From contig NC_054758.1 of NCBI RefSeq assembly GCF_018143015.1, positions 1,360,501 through 1,424,500 on the forward strand: DNA of 64,000 nucleotides. The letters are read 5' to 3'. The DNA comes from Lytechinus variegatus (taxonomy: Eukaryota > Echinodermata > Echinoidea > Temnopleuroida > Toxopneustidae). Position 1 is the stretch's first letter, and each line of letters begins with the position of its first letter. Position numbers and translations under genes: made by a program. Under the pieces are notes generated by a model. The model did no database searches. It saw nothing but the letters and a program-made list of their open reading frames with translations, and had not been told where the DNA came from. Positions 11,318-23,095 of this stretch are shown piece by piece.

Positions 11318-12700
11318 ATGGCGGAAGGTTACCAACTCCCTTACGTCATCAGCATTTCGCTGATCCTCGTAATAGAGATGGTAGCTGGGTTTCTAAGCAA
11401 CATGCTTGTGTTGCTGAGCTATCATGTTAATAAACAGTTCCAGCAAAATGCGAGTGATCTGATCATCACGAACATGAACCTCGTTGATCTGGTAATATGT
11501 GTTGTATCTATACCTCTTACACTCATTGTTATAATACGCGCATGGGATAATCCGTTTATTTGTTATATCCACGAGGCGACGATTAGCTTCGCGAGTGTTG
11601 CCTCGGCCATGAACGTTCTTGTTATTTCGCTGGACCGCCACGACAAGATCACAAACCCATTGAAAAGACGAATATCAGTGCGCAATGTAAAATGGATCAT
11701 CGGAATCACGTGGGTGATGTCACTGATAGGTTTTGTGACGCCGTTTGTGGGAATTCGTGGAGATTTTATGGTGACATTTCGAGACGGAAACACAACAAGA
11801 CCGGCCCTATGTTACGAATGGTTCCAGATTACACGATCAAATAACTATTACGAATTGTACCACGTTCCCATATTCTTTCTCGCGTCAGCCGTTATGATGT
11901 ACGCGTATTATTCTATCATTCGAGTGACTCGAGTAAAGACTATTCATAACGCGTTAGTGAGAGCGACTACGGTACCCTTCCACATGCGTGCAGATCAACA
12001 AGGGAACAATAGCAAGCAGATTGAACGCGAGAACACGCCTACATCTACGCATCGCGACCCGGAGAAGCGCGTATCGCGCACCACTACGATCATCTTGTCG
12101 ACATTCATCATCTGTTGGGGACCGCACACCGCTATTAGTATTGTTATTTTAGTCAAAGGCAGGACAGAACTGTATGATCTTCTCGAATGGTGGTTTTCGG
12201 CTCTAGCCTACACAACCATTCTCATGCACCCCATCCTCTATGTGTTCATGCGTAGAAACTTCCGGCGCGCGTTCGCGAATAGTTGTCTCGCGCGAGTGCT
12301 GTGTAGAAACCGCGTCGCGCCAGGTTTCACGCCGTCGCCTAGCAACCACCGTAACGCTAAGGCATTCGCTAGCAAGAAACAGCGACAGGTCAGACCGGGT
12401 CAAGCACCTCAAAATCAACAATCGCAAAAAACTGAAGTTGATGGCAGGAACAAAGAAGACCCTGGCGTCACAAAGGAGCAGAAGAGCACCAGGAGATCTG
12501 CCAGATTGGAGGCTAAGAGAAGGAGAGGTGACATAGACCCCCCTCCTTCCACTCTTTTTATCACCCTGTCAACCGCTCTTGATCGACCTACTACTACTAC
12601 AGACAATCTCCGAACCACTCTAACGAAACAAGAAAGTATGGACGATGTTAAAGCACTATATGTGGCTCAGGAATCGCTCAATGTACAAAATATGGAGTGA
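11318..12700 (+). CDS. GPR22-like: GPR22-like orphan G-protein-coupled receptor
   Basis: Seven-helix receptor of the rhodopsin class, expected in the plasma membrane; ligand unknown for the family. The ATG at 11318 has A at -3 and G at +4. The open frame extends upstream only through a TTG, so this ATG gives 460 residues. Helix 1 spans about 8-34 (Asn28 in SNML), helix 2 about 45-72 (Asp57 in NLVDL), and helix 3 about 81-105. C82 and C165 would form the extracellular disulphide; N158 (NTT) is a possible glycosylation site. The helix 3 end reads DRH, not DRY. Helix 6 has CWGP (266-269) and helix 7 has HPILY (304-308) in place of NPxxY. The stretch CYIHEATISFASVASA closely resembles vertebrate GPR22, which also has HPLLY. 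The tail, about 150 residues, is basic and Ser/Thr-rich, longer than I recall for vertebrate GPR22. One uninterrupted exon; no damage seen. Confidence 0.9.
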   Translation: MAEGYQLPYVISISLILVIEMVAGFLSNMLVLLSYHVNKQFQQNASDLIITNMNLVDLVICVVSIPLTLIVIIRAWDNPFICYIHEATISFASVASAMNVLVISLDRHDKITNPLKRRISVRNVKWIIGITWVMSLIGFVTPFVGIRGDFMVTFRDGNTTRPALCYEWFQITRSNNYYELYHVPIFFLASAVMMYAYYSIIRVTRVKTIHNALVRATTVPFHMRADQQGNNSKQIERENTPTSTHRDPEKRVSRTTTIILSTFIICWGPHTAISIVILVKGRTELYDLLEWWFSALAYTTILMHPILYVFMRRNFRRAFANSCLARVLCRNRVAPGFTPSPSNHRNAKAFASKKQRQVRPGQAPQNQQSQKTEVDGRNKEDPGVTKEQKSTRRSARLEAKRRRGDIDPPPSTLFITLSTALDRPTTTTDNLRTTLTKQESMDDVKALYVAQESLNVQNME

Positions 12701-12740
12701 AGAGATCATTGGTACAGTAGGACTACACTCTGTGGTCCGT

Positions 12741-13025
12741 ATTCTGGGTCCCGTCTTACAAAGAGTAACGATTGATCCAATCAATCTCTACTGTATATGG
12801 AAATCCATCAATACCATATTTTTGTCTACAGGAAATGTGCACACTCTCCGTGAAGAAAAGAGAATCACATGGATCTTCAAGAGAACAACAAATGTTTGAA
12901 TATACATCATAATTATCTTTAAAGTTTTCTGAACAAAATTGCATTTTAGTTTTTGACGTTGCCGGCCGTCCATAGTTGTGGTCGATCGGATCAATCGCAT
13001 CCCTTTGTAAGACGGGGCCCTGAAC
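12741..13025. mobile_element. MITE, about 285 bp, in the 3' flank of the receptor gene
   Basis: The ends are near-identical inverted repeats: CCCGTCTTACAAAG with ATTGATCC on the left, and GATCAATCG with CTTTGTAAGACGGGG on the right. It begins about 40 bp after the receptor stop codon, so it may lie in the 3' untranslated region. No coding capacity. Confidence 0.7.
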
Positions 13026-13039
13026 TTTGGCAGGTGGAA

Positions 13040-13550
13040 GCTTTTAAATTTCGCTTAATTTCATACAAAGAAGTTATATTCACTCCTTGGTCGGTACGCA
13101 AATGTCAGGACCGATGGCGTAATCCACTCACTATTTTTTTTTTCGCATTCTTGAATATGAAATATTCATTTTCTCCCCATTGTCATGTGAATTAAAGTTT
13201 TATTCCGCCCTGAATATGTGGCATCACTATAATAGTAATAATTGTTGAAACATTTCATGGTTCAATCATATTGGTCCTTATTGTTAAAACCTGTGAAGAA
13301 TAATTGATATTGTATGAGTCAAACAATAACATACAAATGAAATAGTGAGTGAGGGACATCATCGACTCTCTCATTGTGTATGTCACTGCGTTGTGCATAT
13401 AACCCTTTTTTGAGAAAAATACGCAAAGCTTTAAAATTCATAGCTTTCTTATTTTTTATCCGATTTTGATGAATTTTTCAACATTTTCTTTGTTTGATTC
13501 ATTAATAATGCAAATCCCTTTTTCCTGGAATGGACTCGGCGACCTTTGAT
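13040..13550. mobile_element. Degenerate MITE of the family at 52896 and 60911
   Basis: Shares the family's core signals: CACTCACTATT, a GAAATATTCATTTTC-like stretch, AATAGTGAGTGAGGGACATC and ATCCGATTTTGATGAA. The ends are eroded and the boundaries approximate. Confidence 0.6.
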
Positions 13551-14499
13551 CAGTTTAAATTGCCTTTGAATAGCTGTATCGTAAATGTGGTATGTCTGTA
13601 ACAAACAAAATCATAATGTATCATATAGTCTTCTTTACATTCCATGCCTGAAAAGTAGTTTGATAGAAAAAACAAACAAAAAAAGAAAATGAGTTATTGT
13701 AGGAAAACCAACTTTCATACTTGATACTTTTATGATGAATTATAGCCATTATTCAAATCCCATAATGTTCTTCTAAGAGTAAGCTTATTAAAAATACTCA
13801 TGCACCTCAACTGACAACAGACAAAGGTTTGAAAAAAAAAAAATTTTAGATATCACCGCATAATACAGGCTTTCATTAAAAAATAAATCGATTGTGGCAA
13901 AATGAAATGAATAACATCCCGATTTGAAAGAGGTTCACCAAATTTACCAGTGTTTCAAAACATTCACATTTTTTGAAAAAAAATGCAACCTTCAAAATTG
14001 ATATGATTTCGTGCTCTACAAAAACCTAACGATGAAACATATATATACACATATATTTTGCTTCACTAGCAAATTACTATTGTAACTTTCTTTTATATTG
14101 AAATAAGAATGGAATAGGCAGGTGCTTACAGAACCTGAATAGCTACAATAAATGCCTGATGATTCATTGCAGCCCTTCTAATTAGAAGGTGCTTTGAATT
14201 GGAACATGGGTTTCAGCATATACGCCCTTCAAATAAAACCTTTTTATGATTTCACCACAGGATGGCGCTAGCCACGTCATCCAAATAGCAATCATAGATT
14301 CATCGAGACAGTGAAGTATCTGACTGAGCAATTATTTTGTTTCCCTTTTGATTATTATCAGTTATTTGTTTTTAGTAGATTAAAAAAAATCCAGTGTATG
14401 AGAAACATACAATGGTTTGCAACCATTTGCACATGAAGGAGGAGAATGAAAGGTTCCCTTTTTTCGAAAGTAAAGTGAAAAGCCAACACAAAATACTTT
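13551..14499. other. Unassigned AT-rich sequence
   Basis: No gene, clear inverted repeat or tandem repeat could be supported. Confidence 0.5.
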
Positions 14500-14790
14500 C
14501 AGTGTGTAACCGTCACGGGTATGATTTGGTACACCAAGAACTTGGGTGTTAAAACTTACACCGCATGTTGTCTCGAGTTATGACTTAACCCGTAGGTGTT
14601 AAAATCACACCTTATTTAGTGAGCATAAAACCAAACACTGAACATAATAAAGAGTGTAAACTACCAAATGTGTTATAGTAACACCCATAGACGTTAAACT
14701 ATGTACCGAGACGCGTGCAGTTCTATTGCACTATATATTAAAGGCGTTCAGGCAGCAAAGCCTACATCGAATTAATTGATTGATTGATTG
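14500..14790. mobile_element. Degenerate MITE and a (TTGA)n-tailed insertion
   Basis: From 14500 to about 14720 the GGTGTTA / TAACACC motifs of the 9006-9457 family recur in eroded form. They are followed by a short segment ending in (ATTG)n at 14769-14790, typical of a LINE or SINE tail. Boundaries approximate. Confidence 0.45.
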
Positions 14791-14886
14791 ATAACTTACT
14801 TCTTTTTTCATTATTATATTCCAGTTGAATAATTTTTATACCCAATGAGAATTCCGTTCAGTTCTTTTATCCATTTTAGACGCATT

Positions 14887-15215
14887 AGGGCCTGTATTTA
14901 AGACGGGTGTAATTCAAACTCTGGTTAAAAGTTGTGGTTCAAGTATAAATAGCCAATAGTTACATAGATCTGCAACAGTATAATTTGAATGCATCAGCTC
15001 ATTTTTCTCTCAAATCATTTTTATCTGTTTCGGGAGAACAAATAAGATAGCTGTCTTCACCAGTCACGAGTTAGTAAAGAGCATACTAATGATAAGAAAT
15101 AAACAATGTAAAGAAAATTCTGACATTTTGGCTTTTCATAAATTAGCTCAGAATTAGTCCATGATCTAAGTTAAACCCGACTTCGGAATGCGGGCTATAG
15201 TGAAGGAAATTCCGT
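14887..15215. mobile_element. Probable eroded MITE
   Basis: GGGCCTGTATTTAAGACGGG at the left and AAACCCGACTTCGGAATGCG at the right look like weak inverted ends. No coding. Confidence 0.35.
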
Positions 15216-15885
15216 CATATAAATTACAAGATGGGCTAAATAGTATGCAACAATGTCCCACGTTTAACTTAATTAAGCTCAGGGATTGATTTGGACAATT
15301 CATATAATTCATCTCCTCAATATGGAACAATGATTATAAAGTGTAAATGTAAATAAAAAAAAAATCCATGCACTGCCGTATAACCATTTGTAAAGGAAAA
15401 AAAACCTTGATAAACTGCACCTACACCTGGTGAAAATGGATTTGATTTTCCTTGAGAGACAATAAAAAGAAAACAAAGTGGTTAAAAACACTTTTTGATT
15501 ACTGCCACAATGAATTTCAAAATAACTAGACATTAATTTTATTAAATGTGATGTACATATTATATATTCATGGTTTTGCTATTCTTAAAATCTATTTTTT
15601 TTGCTACGTTTAAATGTTATGTAAATACTAGATGTAAATATTAAATAAAAAATCTTCAATGTATGAATGCTTGTTGTACAATGATTGAAATGATTTTAAC
15701 TATATGTTTAAATCATTAAATCTATGTTCCGCTTAGCACATTGAAATGATTCAGTAATGTGACAAAAGATTTTCTTTCTTTATCGGATTGTTGTCAACTC
15801 TTGCAAATACAGAAAATGATAAATTCGACTAGAAATGAAGACAAACAAAAATAGAACACGAGAGAGTCAGATGTGGAGAGTTAGA
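15216..15885. other. Unassigned AT-rich sequence
   Basis: No gene or repeat structure could be supported. Confidence 0.5.
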
Positions 15886-15987
15886 TTGAGAGAGAGAGAG
15901 GGGGGTAGGGGAGAAAGTGAGAGAGGGGAGGGAAGAGAGAGAGAGGGGGGAGAGAGGGAGAGAGAGAGAGGGGGGGGGGGGGGGAGA
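15886..15987. repeat. (GA)n / poly-G tract
   Basis: Purine-only run of GAGAG and a G homopolymer of about 15 bases. Reading frames through it are artefacts. Confidence 0.9.
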
Positions 15988-16645
15988 AAGCGAGGGGTGA
16001 TGAAGGGACAGGTTGGGACGATATTCCTAAGGAAATCTCCCAATCATTGTTATCATGTTTCCCGTACATTGCTTAAACTTTTTTTTTAATGTGGATTTCA
16101 CCTAGATCAAAAACATTTTAAAAAGGCAAACATGAAAATCGTATTTTGTTTAAGTAAACTGATACAAAGGCTTACCATATAGCATACAGAAAGAGATCGG
16201 TAATTTTAACATTTATTTTTATTCTTAAATGCGACCATTAAACTCAAAACCAACAATAGTCGCCCAAAACGATTAAAAAAATTTTTTGTTATTATCTTTT
16301 AAAAAGTAGAGCCTAGGATATAAGAGAGCTTCCAAAACACGATTTAGATTCACTGAAGCGATATGAAACATCTGCGAAATTTTCAACTGTCCGAGCTGTC
16401 CGACATAAAATGTGTAAAACAGGTTTTGAATCTCATTTTCCTTAATTTTACTACTTTCAATAATCAGTATGAAGAGGAGAAATTATCCTTTCAGATGACG
16501 CAATTTTTTGATCTATAGGTTTTAAATTTTTGCCTGTTTACAGGGATCCTTGCCAAGCCATTTTTACTTTTATTTTAGGGTTTTTGGTGACGGTGCGGCG
16601 TCCATTCAACTGCTTGATTCTAACTCATGCGTAGATGTTATACAT
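15988..16645. other. Unassigned AT-rich sequence
   Basis: No gene or repeat structure could be supported. Confidence 0.5.
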
Positions 16646-17569
16646 GTGCGTCTCACAAAAAACGAAACCGAGATTTGTTGATGATTTATCATAACTTAAT
16701 CACAAATACAATAGACAAATTACCTACCATTGTAAAGCTTAGAATCTCATCTTTCATATAAAATTACTTAGATTATTCATCATTCACGCATGAGTGAGCA
16801 AAAACAATTTGAAGAAAGGATACCAAAACTCATTTGGCGGGGGTATCTGAATAAAAAAAAATCATATTCCGAAAAAGTTCAGTATCTGCTATTCTATTTG
16901 ATACCTTAATCACAGAAAATGGTCAAGGAGTAAAACAGTTCTGTTTCCTCGAAACAATGCTTGTTTTTCCATAATTTCATTAAATAAATAATGATACGAA
17001 CATTTGTAATGCTCCGGTATCCATCAATAAAGTTGCTCTTGGTGCAATAAAGAAAAGAAAAAGGAAAACGAAAAGGAAAGGAGGTAAGATAGAAAACCTA
17101 CTAAAAAGAGGGGGCAAAAAACAATTACCTGAAAGCTTGTGTGAATAAAACGTGTTTTCACCGGTTTCCCACAGAAGCTCGCACGGTTAACAACAGACTT
17201 AATGCATGGCAGATCGTCAACAAAACGGAGTGTCGAGCGACTCGGAACGCTAGCCTGTAAAACATCTTCATTGTATGAAATTATTGACATTCAAGCTTTA
17301 TTTCAAATAAACAGAACTTTATTTTTTGACTATTTTCTGTCATTGAGGTATCAGATTAAAGAGCAGATATTGAACTTTTCAAAAATGTGGTTTTCTTTTT
17401 GAAACCCAGATACAGCCCGCTGAGTGAATTTGTGGTATCCCCTCTTTAAATAATCTAAGTAATTTTATATGAAAGAGGAGATTCTAAGCTTTACAATGGT
17501 AGGTCATTTGTCTATTGTATTTGGGATTAAGTTATGATAAATCTCGGTTTCGTTTTTTCTGGGACGCAC
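16646..17569. mobile_element. Long-inverted-repeat DNA element, about 920 bp
   Basis: The left end (GTGCGTCTCAC then AACGAAACCGAGATTT) is the reverse complement of the right end (AAATCTCGGTTTCGTT then GGGACGCAC). The inverted homology runs about 270 bp inwards and includes the GCTTAGAATCTC / GAGATTCTAAGC motif. No transposase is seen. The right end alone recurs at about 30525-30703. Confidence 0.8.
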
Positions 17570-18290
17570 TGCAAACACTCCTTTAATCCTGCTTGCAAGG
17601 TATAATAGCACGCTTTGATAAGCACAAGTGAAACTATATGTTTCAATTAAGAGTAGATACGTCTAAAGAATTACATAGAATACACAAGTGTAGTAAAGCC
17701 TTTAGTGGCAACCTGAGATGCCGCCAGTGTCATAAAAAATAAAAATAAAAAGGTGATTTGTGTTGAAATTAAAAAATTGCGAATATTTCCAATTTCATTT
17801 GATCACAAAATGTGGATAAATACATGACGAAATACATCTCAAATGTGCATTATGTCCTGAAATATTGTGTGATAATAGTTTCAAAATGTGAACAGCCTAA
17901 TAATTTTCATGCACTTCCTCATGATAAAAAGTTTAGATTAGTTTCAGGAAATACACCCAATGTCCTCATACGCCCAGTCGAGTAATTTCAAATCATATTT
18001 CAATAAAACTTGTATTTATTTTTGCTTTCCCCCATAAAAGATGGCAGTGTGTCTGCTCATAATATCCGACCAGAAGCAGCGAAAAGCAATTGTCATTACG
18101 AAAGCTAATTTCCCATCGTATCTGACAAGTAAGTCTGTCGGGTTTTTTTTAATCTAAAATCTGCAAGAAAAAGCGATGAAATAAATGCATGCATACCTTG
18201 ACACTGCGGCATCAAATGTGGCTTTAAATGAAATGAGTGAGATGGTACTCTTTCCTTTTTTTATTTCACTGTTTGATTCTTTGTTATCTA
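17570..18290. other. Unassigned AT-rich sequence
   Basis: No gene or repeat structure could be supported. Confidence 0.5.
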
Positions 18291-18291
18291 A

Positions 18292-18626
18292 AGCCACTTT
18301 CATACTGACAGCCGAAGTGGAGTTAGTCCGGAGTCCAGAAGGAGTTACTCCACTTCGGAGGGCAGTACGAAAGTTCTAGGATTATTTTCGATCCGGATTC
18401 AAAGCGGAGTACTCAACCCTCTGCGAGAGGATCGTGGGGAGATTTCGTGCGCCCATTATGGCGCGAGCTTCTTTGCTTGGAAACCAAGGAAACGACTGTG
18501 GATACACCGATTCGGGGTATGGCAGTTTAAAAGGGGGGTGTCGGTCCGCAGTAAAATCGCCAATATTCAACTCAATCTGGAATTATTTCGGAGTAACCCC
18601 ATTTCGCCTTCAGTATGAACTCGGCA
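18292..18626. mobile_element. Probable MITE, about 335 bp
   Basis: CTTTCATACTGACAGCCGAA with GGAGTTA on the left pairs imperfectly with GGAGTAACCCC and CGCCTTCAGTATGAA on the right. The element looks old. No coding. Confidence 0.5.
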
Positions 18627-18799
18627 GAATTCATGCGAAGTATGGACACACCCCTATAATCCTCCTAACTATAAGCCAGTTTGGAGTACCATTTTTATAT
18701 TAAGCACCTAACTTTAAGTTTGAATGCATTCTGACACAGATAATTAATAGGCGCCAGCGCGGAAGATAATCCTTTGTTCATGGGGGGGGGGGGAGGGGT

Positions 18800-19190
18800 C
18801 TATTGACCAGTTTGGTATTACCTTGTGGACAATTTTGGTTAAATCACCCTTCATTTATTCATTATGATATGCAAATATTAAAGCAAGATATTTGACGAAG
18901 AAAAGGAATATAGCAGGTGACCAGAATAGCACACCAATGAGCACTTTATTGTTGCATTTCTACTTAGAATGCACAAGCAGGTTGTTTTAACAATGTACTT
19001 GGCCAACTGTAAAATACCAGTCGCTGTAGTGGACACATTGAGGATCTAATAAAAACACAATTCAAAGAAGATATATCAATAAACAAGACACCAAAACTGG
19101 TGCTTATTTTATTATAAATATTAAACCACCGTGTCACTTTTGCACAAATTACCTTCTTCTGATCATGCGCAGAATGGAGCCGATCTAACT
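18800..19190. repeat. Dispersed repeat, copy 1 (partner at 41322-41828)
   Basis: Shares long runs with 41322-41828, including GACCAG, GGACAATTTTGGTTAAAT, AGAATAGCACAC, CTGTAAAATACCAGTCG and CTTCTTCTGATCATGCG. A poly-G run lies at its left edge. Confidence 0.65.
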
Positions 19191-19440
19191 GCTGATCCTC
19201 TGATATCTTGGGAAGAAGAACTGGCATATCCGTGAAAACCAACATCAACGACAAACAAAATATGTATGGGCACATGCACAAGCATATATAGAATCAGTAT
19301 TTTACCGAGACATTCGGACCAATGAAATGCTTTGATCTGATGCTGGATACGGACCTATAATACGTATCACAAATCTTTGACTTAAAAAATATAAATCATT
19401 GGTAAACCCATGCAGATCCTTTAATGATGATCAGTCGGCC

Positions 19441-20674
19441 TGTTACAACCGATAATTGGGACCTTTCGCAATCTTCACCGACGCTAATTTTGGGGTCCCC
19501 TTACACAAAAGTTATCGCTTAATCATACACTTGATTTTTAAGATTGATTGTACATTATAGTCAATAGAATCAAACGTAGAAAACTGCTGTACGATCAATG
19601 CTAAACTTTGTGTTACAGGGGGGTTACAGGCCCTACAGATCTGCTTTTCGTGTGCAAAATCCTTTCCCGCGACAGCACTATACATACATGTATATTATGA
19701 CTGATGGCTGGAGATTTCGAAATGTAGGACCTAAATAGATTATGACATGGATAAGAAAGTGGTTTTTCAAACAGATCGAGTACATATTGAATGAGGAAAA
19801 ACTTACTGAATGAACGCTTAGATATAGATCATTACACTCCATCGAATCGATATTGCATTTAATGTGGATTATTGGTGGATCACTGGCAATTGATTTCATG
19901 GGTCAGATCAACCTCTCTAGCCAAAACCATTTCTGTACACAGCATATACATGTACAATACGTTTAAGCACGGACCCTATAGGGTCCATGGTTTGAGCTAA
20001 CGGGTTTCTTTGTTCTATTGTGTACGCCTTCTACACAAACGATATGCCTCGAGCACACGATGTGAGGGGCATTATGTTTTACATTCCCCAGAAATGGGGA
20101 TTAGATTCAAATTCCGGGGGGACCACTTCCATTGATGAGTGGATACCATGCGCGACAATGGAGTTTCGAAAAGCACCCTTAGCATGGAAGTAAGTCTTTT
20201 TCATATTATGAAAATGCATCTCTTAATTAGTATTTGGATTGTGACACCCTACAAGTATTGGATATGTCAGTATCCCTTTTTCAGCATTTTAAACCTCGTT
20301 TTGACACCTTATAACGCTACATAGGTCTATACGTAATGTACTTGCCACTCTGTCCCTTTTACGCGTGGTTGCTCTTGGTATCCACTAATCAATGGAAGTG
20401 GGCCCCCCGCGGCCTCTCGAGCTCTAGGAGGAATCAAATGTGGCTTTGGAAAGTCGTCCTCAATCGGATATATCGCTGTTACCATAGTAGCAACCAGAAT
20501 TTTGCACACGAAACGCATATTGAACGTTTCCGTCGCAGATGCGAAACGAAAAAAAAAATCTCATGTCACACAATTTGCATTGCCGGCTAGAGTTTTACGA
20601 CGGGCCCAAAAAGTCTCTTCCAAAATCAACTACCGTTGTAAAGTAGCGTCCGCGTCCTCAAACGAAAGGTCGGG
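19441..20674. repeat. Terminal direct repeat A1 of a nested composite (LTR-like or tandem TIR element)
   Basis: About 1.23 kb, matching 28908-30162 in the same orientation at roughly nine bases in ten by eye. It starts TGTTACAACCGATAAT; the partner copy ends with the exact inverse, ATTATCGGTTGTAACA. The outer flanks on both sides are GGCC, a possible 4-bp target duplication. The TG...CA ends and direct orientation recall LTRs, but the 16-bp terminal inverse is long for an LTR and no retroviral genes lie between. The class is therefore open. Old fossil either way. Confidence 0.7.
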
Positions 20675-21409
20675 AATGTCGCACCAACGCATAATGTCGC
20701 AGCAACGCATAATGTCGCAATCTGCGACATTATGCCAAGAGCGTCCGACGCATAATGTCGCAGTCAACGCATAATGTCGTAGTTTTTCTAACGCATAATG
20801 CAAACGCATAATGTCGCAGCAAATCGTTAACGCATAATGTCACATGTCGCAACGCATAATGTCACAGCGGTATTTTCTTCAGGACTTGAGCTACAGATAA
20901 GATATAAAACATGCTTTTACTTAGTATTTTGAGACACGAAAAAAGAGAATGAAATTATTTTGAAATCAGGATTACTCTTTGTATGGATATTTGTCGCTTT
21001 ATTGTCATTTCGTCTACTGCCTTTTCCCCACTATCGCATGGTCTGATATCATTTCGTCTACCATTAGTTAGTCAACTATCAACATAGTCCAATAACCATT
21101 TCGTCTAATTACCATCTCGTCTAATAGCCAGTTGTTCTAATAGCCGTTGTGTTTATTATCATTTAGACTAATTGTATTTTTTCAGTTGGTCCAATATCCA
21201 TTTTGTCCAATATCATTACGTCTATTACCTTTTGGTCTAATAACCACTTGGTGTACTCTCATTTTCGTCCATGTTCCATTTTGGTCTAACTTCAGTTGGT
21301 TCGCTATCACTTTGTCTAAACCCATTTCGGCTAACAATAATTTGGTATCGTTGCCATTGGTCCAATCACCATTAGGTCCTATCACCGTTTCTAGGACAAT
21401 TACCCACCT

Positions 21410-21590
21410 TTTAACATTTAGCCTCCGAGAACAATTACCCCCCCGGACAATTACCCCCCGGACAATCATCCCCTGGACTATTATTTCACAGACAATTACC
21501 CCCCCCCCCAGCAAATGCCCCCGAGGACAATAATTCCCCAGACAGTTACCGCCAAACAATTACCCCCCGAAAATCCCCCCATTTCTCTCT
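21410..21590. repeat. C-rich minisatellite (ACAATTACCCCC units)
   Basis: About 10-18-bp units of the type GGACAATTACCCCCC. The reverse version lies at 22720-23095. Confidence 0.8.
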
Positions 21591-22719
21591 GACATCGAAT
21601 CAAGCGTGACCCCAGGGAGAAGGGGGCACTCGACAAAAAAAGTGGTAGGGGTGTGCCGCGGGCGAGACAAAAAACGGGGTCCTTGGAACGGATCGCTAGC
21701 GTCCGGCGGCACGTCCGCCGGGTGCGCTCGCGCAGAGGTGATGGTCGGACAGCGCTCTGCGGCCGCATTTCACCAAAACTGCAGCTCATTGTAGCAGATC
21801 AATGTGACCGGAACGGCGTAACGAAAAATATGACAAGCTTTGGAGCGGATTTCTTTCTTTTTTTCTCGATAAGAAGAAAATGTTTTGCCTTGGAGCGGCT
21901 TTATTTGTTCTTTTTCTCAATAAGACAAAGATGCTATGCCTTGGAACGGAAATTTGAGTGTAAAAATAGGGGTCCCCTCCGCTGCACATTATCATATACT
22001 GAGTGCCCCCCCCCCGGGCGTGAACCATTATAATGGTCTGGGTCGGTGGCACAGGTTTTCAATATATTTTCTACTTTATCTTATGTTAATAACTTTCTCT
22101 CTTATATCGCTCTTTCTCCCTTTTTCTCTCTCCCTCTCTCTCATTTTCTTCTTTTTCATTTTTTCTTCCTTTTCCGCCTTCTTTCTTTTTGTTCAGCAAT
22201 GCCTTCTGCATCATGAAAAATGGGGGTGGGGGCTTGCGCTATATAGCTACGCATATGTACATCAGAAAATGTGTAAACTGGCCCACATACTAAGTTTTCA
22301 TAGAACAATTGAACATTCATGAAAAGATACGATTAGACATAATAATCACAAATGCCTAATTTCTCTGATTCCAACTGATCTGATTTTTTCTTGATTCATT
22401 TGGGGTTTAATTTCAGGAAAAAATCAGGAAAATAGATAAAACATTAAAAAGACACCTTCACAGGTAGAAATATTGAAAGTCGGTAACGCAAACCATCAAC
22501 ACTACTATCGACAAGAAAAACCTATAAACCTGTTATTTTAAAACAATTCATCTATCAAGAAGCTAAGAATTCTGAAACAATTGGTGCACATTCCAGATTA
22601 AGATGTGGCTTTAGTTTTAATACAGTAAGCAAAAATAAAATATGCAAAGATTATACACAAGAACGCCTTGTAATTTTACTATTTAGGCCCTAACTCTGTG
22701 CATTCCCTTTGTCTAGGGG
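21591..22719. other. Core of the long-inverted-repeat element, unassigned
   Basis: Holds short duplicated phrases (CTTTGGAGCGG near 21838, CTTGGAGCGG near 21889, CTTGGAACGG near 21940), a C-run near 22010 and a CT-rich stretch at 22095-22190. The open frames across it have no recognisable domain and lie in repeats. Confidence 0.5.
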
Positions 22720-23095
22720 TTGTTGTCCCCGGGGCAGGGTAATTGTCCTCGGGGGGGGGGTAGTTTTCCTAAGGAGTAATTGTAAGGGGGTAGTTGTCCG
22801 GGGGTAATTGTCATCGGGGGGCAGTTGTTCAGGGAGTAATTGTCCAGGGGTAATTATCCGGGGGGAAATTGCCCTAGGGGGTAGTCACGGGGGGGGGTAA
22901 TTGTCCTCAGGGGGTAATCCTCCTCGGGGTAGTTTTACAGGAGGTAGTTGTCCGGGAGTAATTGCCCAGGGGGGTAATTGTCCGGGGTGTAATTGTCCTC
23001 AGGGGGTAATTGTCCAGGGGGTAATTGTCCTCGGGTGGGTAAAATTGTCAGGGATTAGTTGTCCGGAAGGGTGATTGTCCGTGGGGTAATTGTCC
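22720..23095. repeat. G-rich minisatellite (GGGGGTAATTGTCC units)
   Basis: Roughly 20 imperfect units of GGGGGTAATTGTCC(T/G)CG, the inverted counterpart of 21410-21590. G runs of 4-10 bases recur on one strand. Confidence 0.85.

Noticed and set aside
21147-21559. Opposing 128- and 125-codon frames
   Set aside because: They lie in a 20-22-bp minisatellite and are mirrored in the other arm of the element; no domain.
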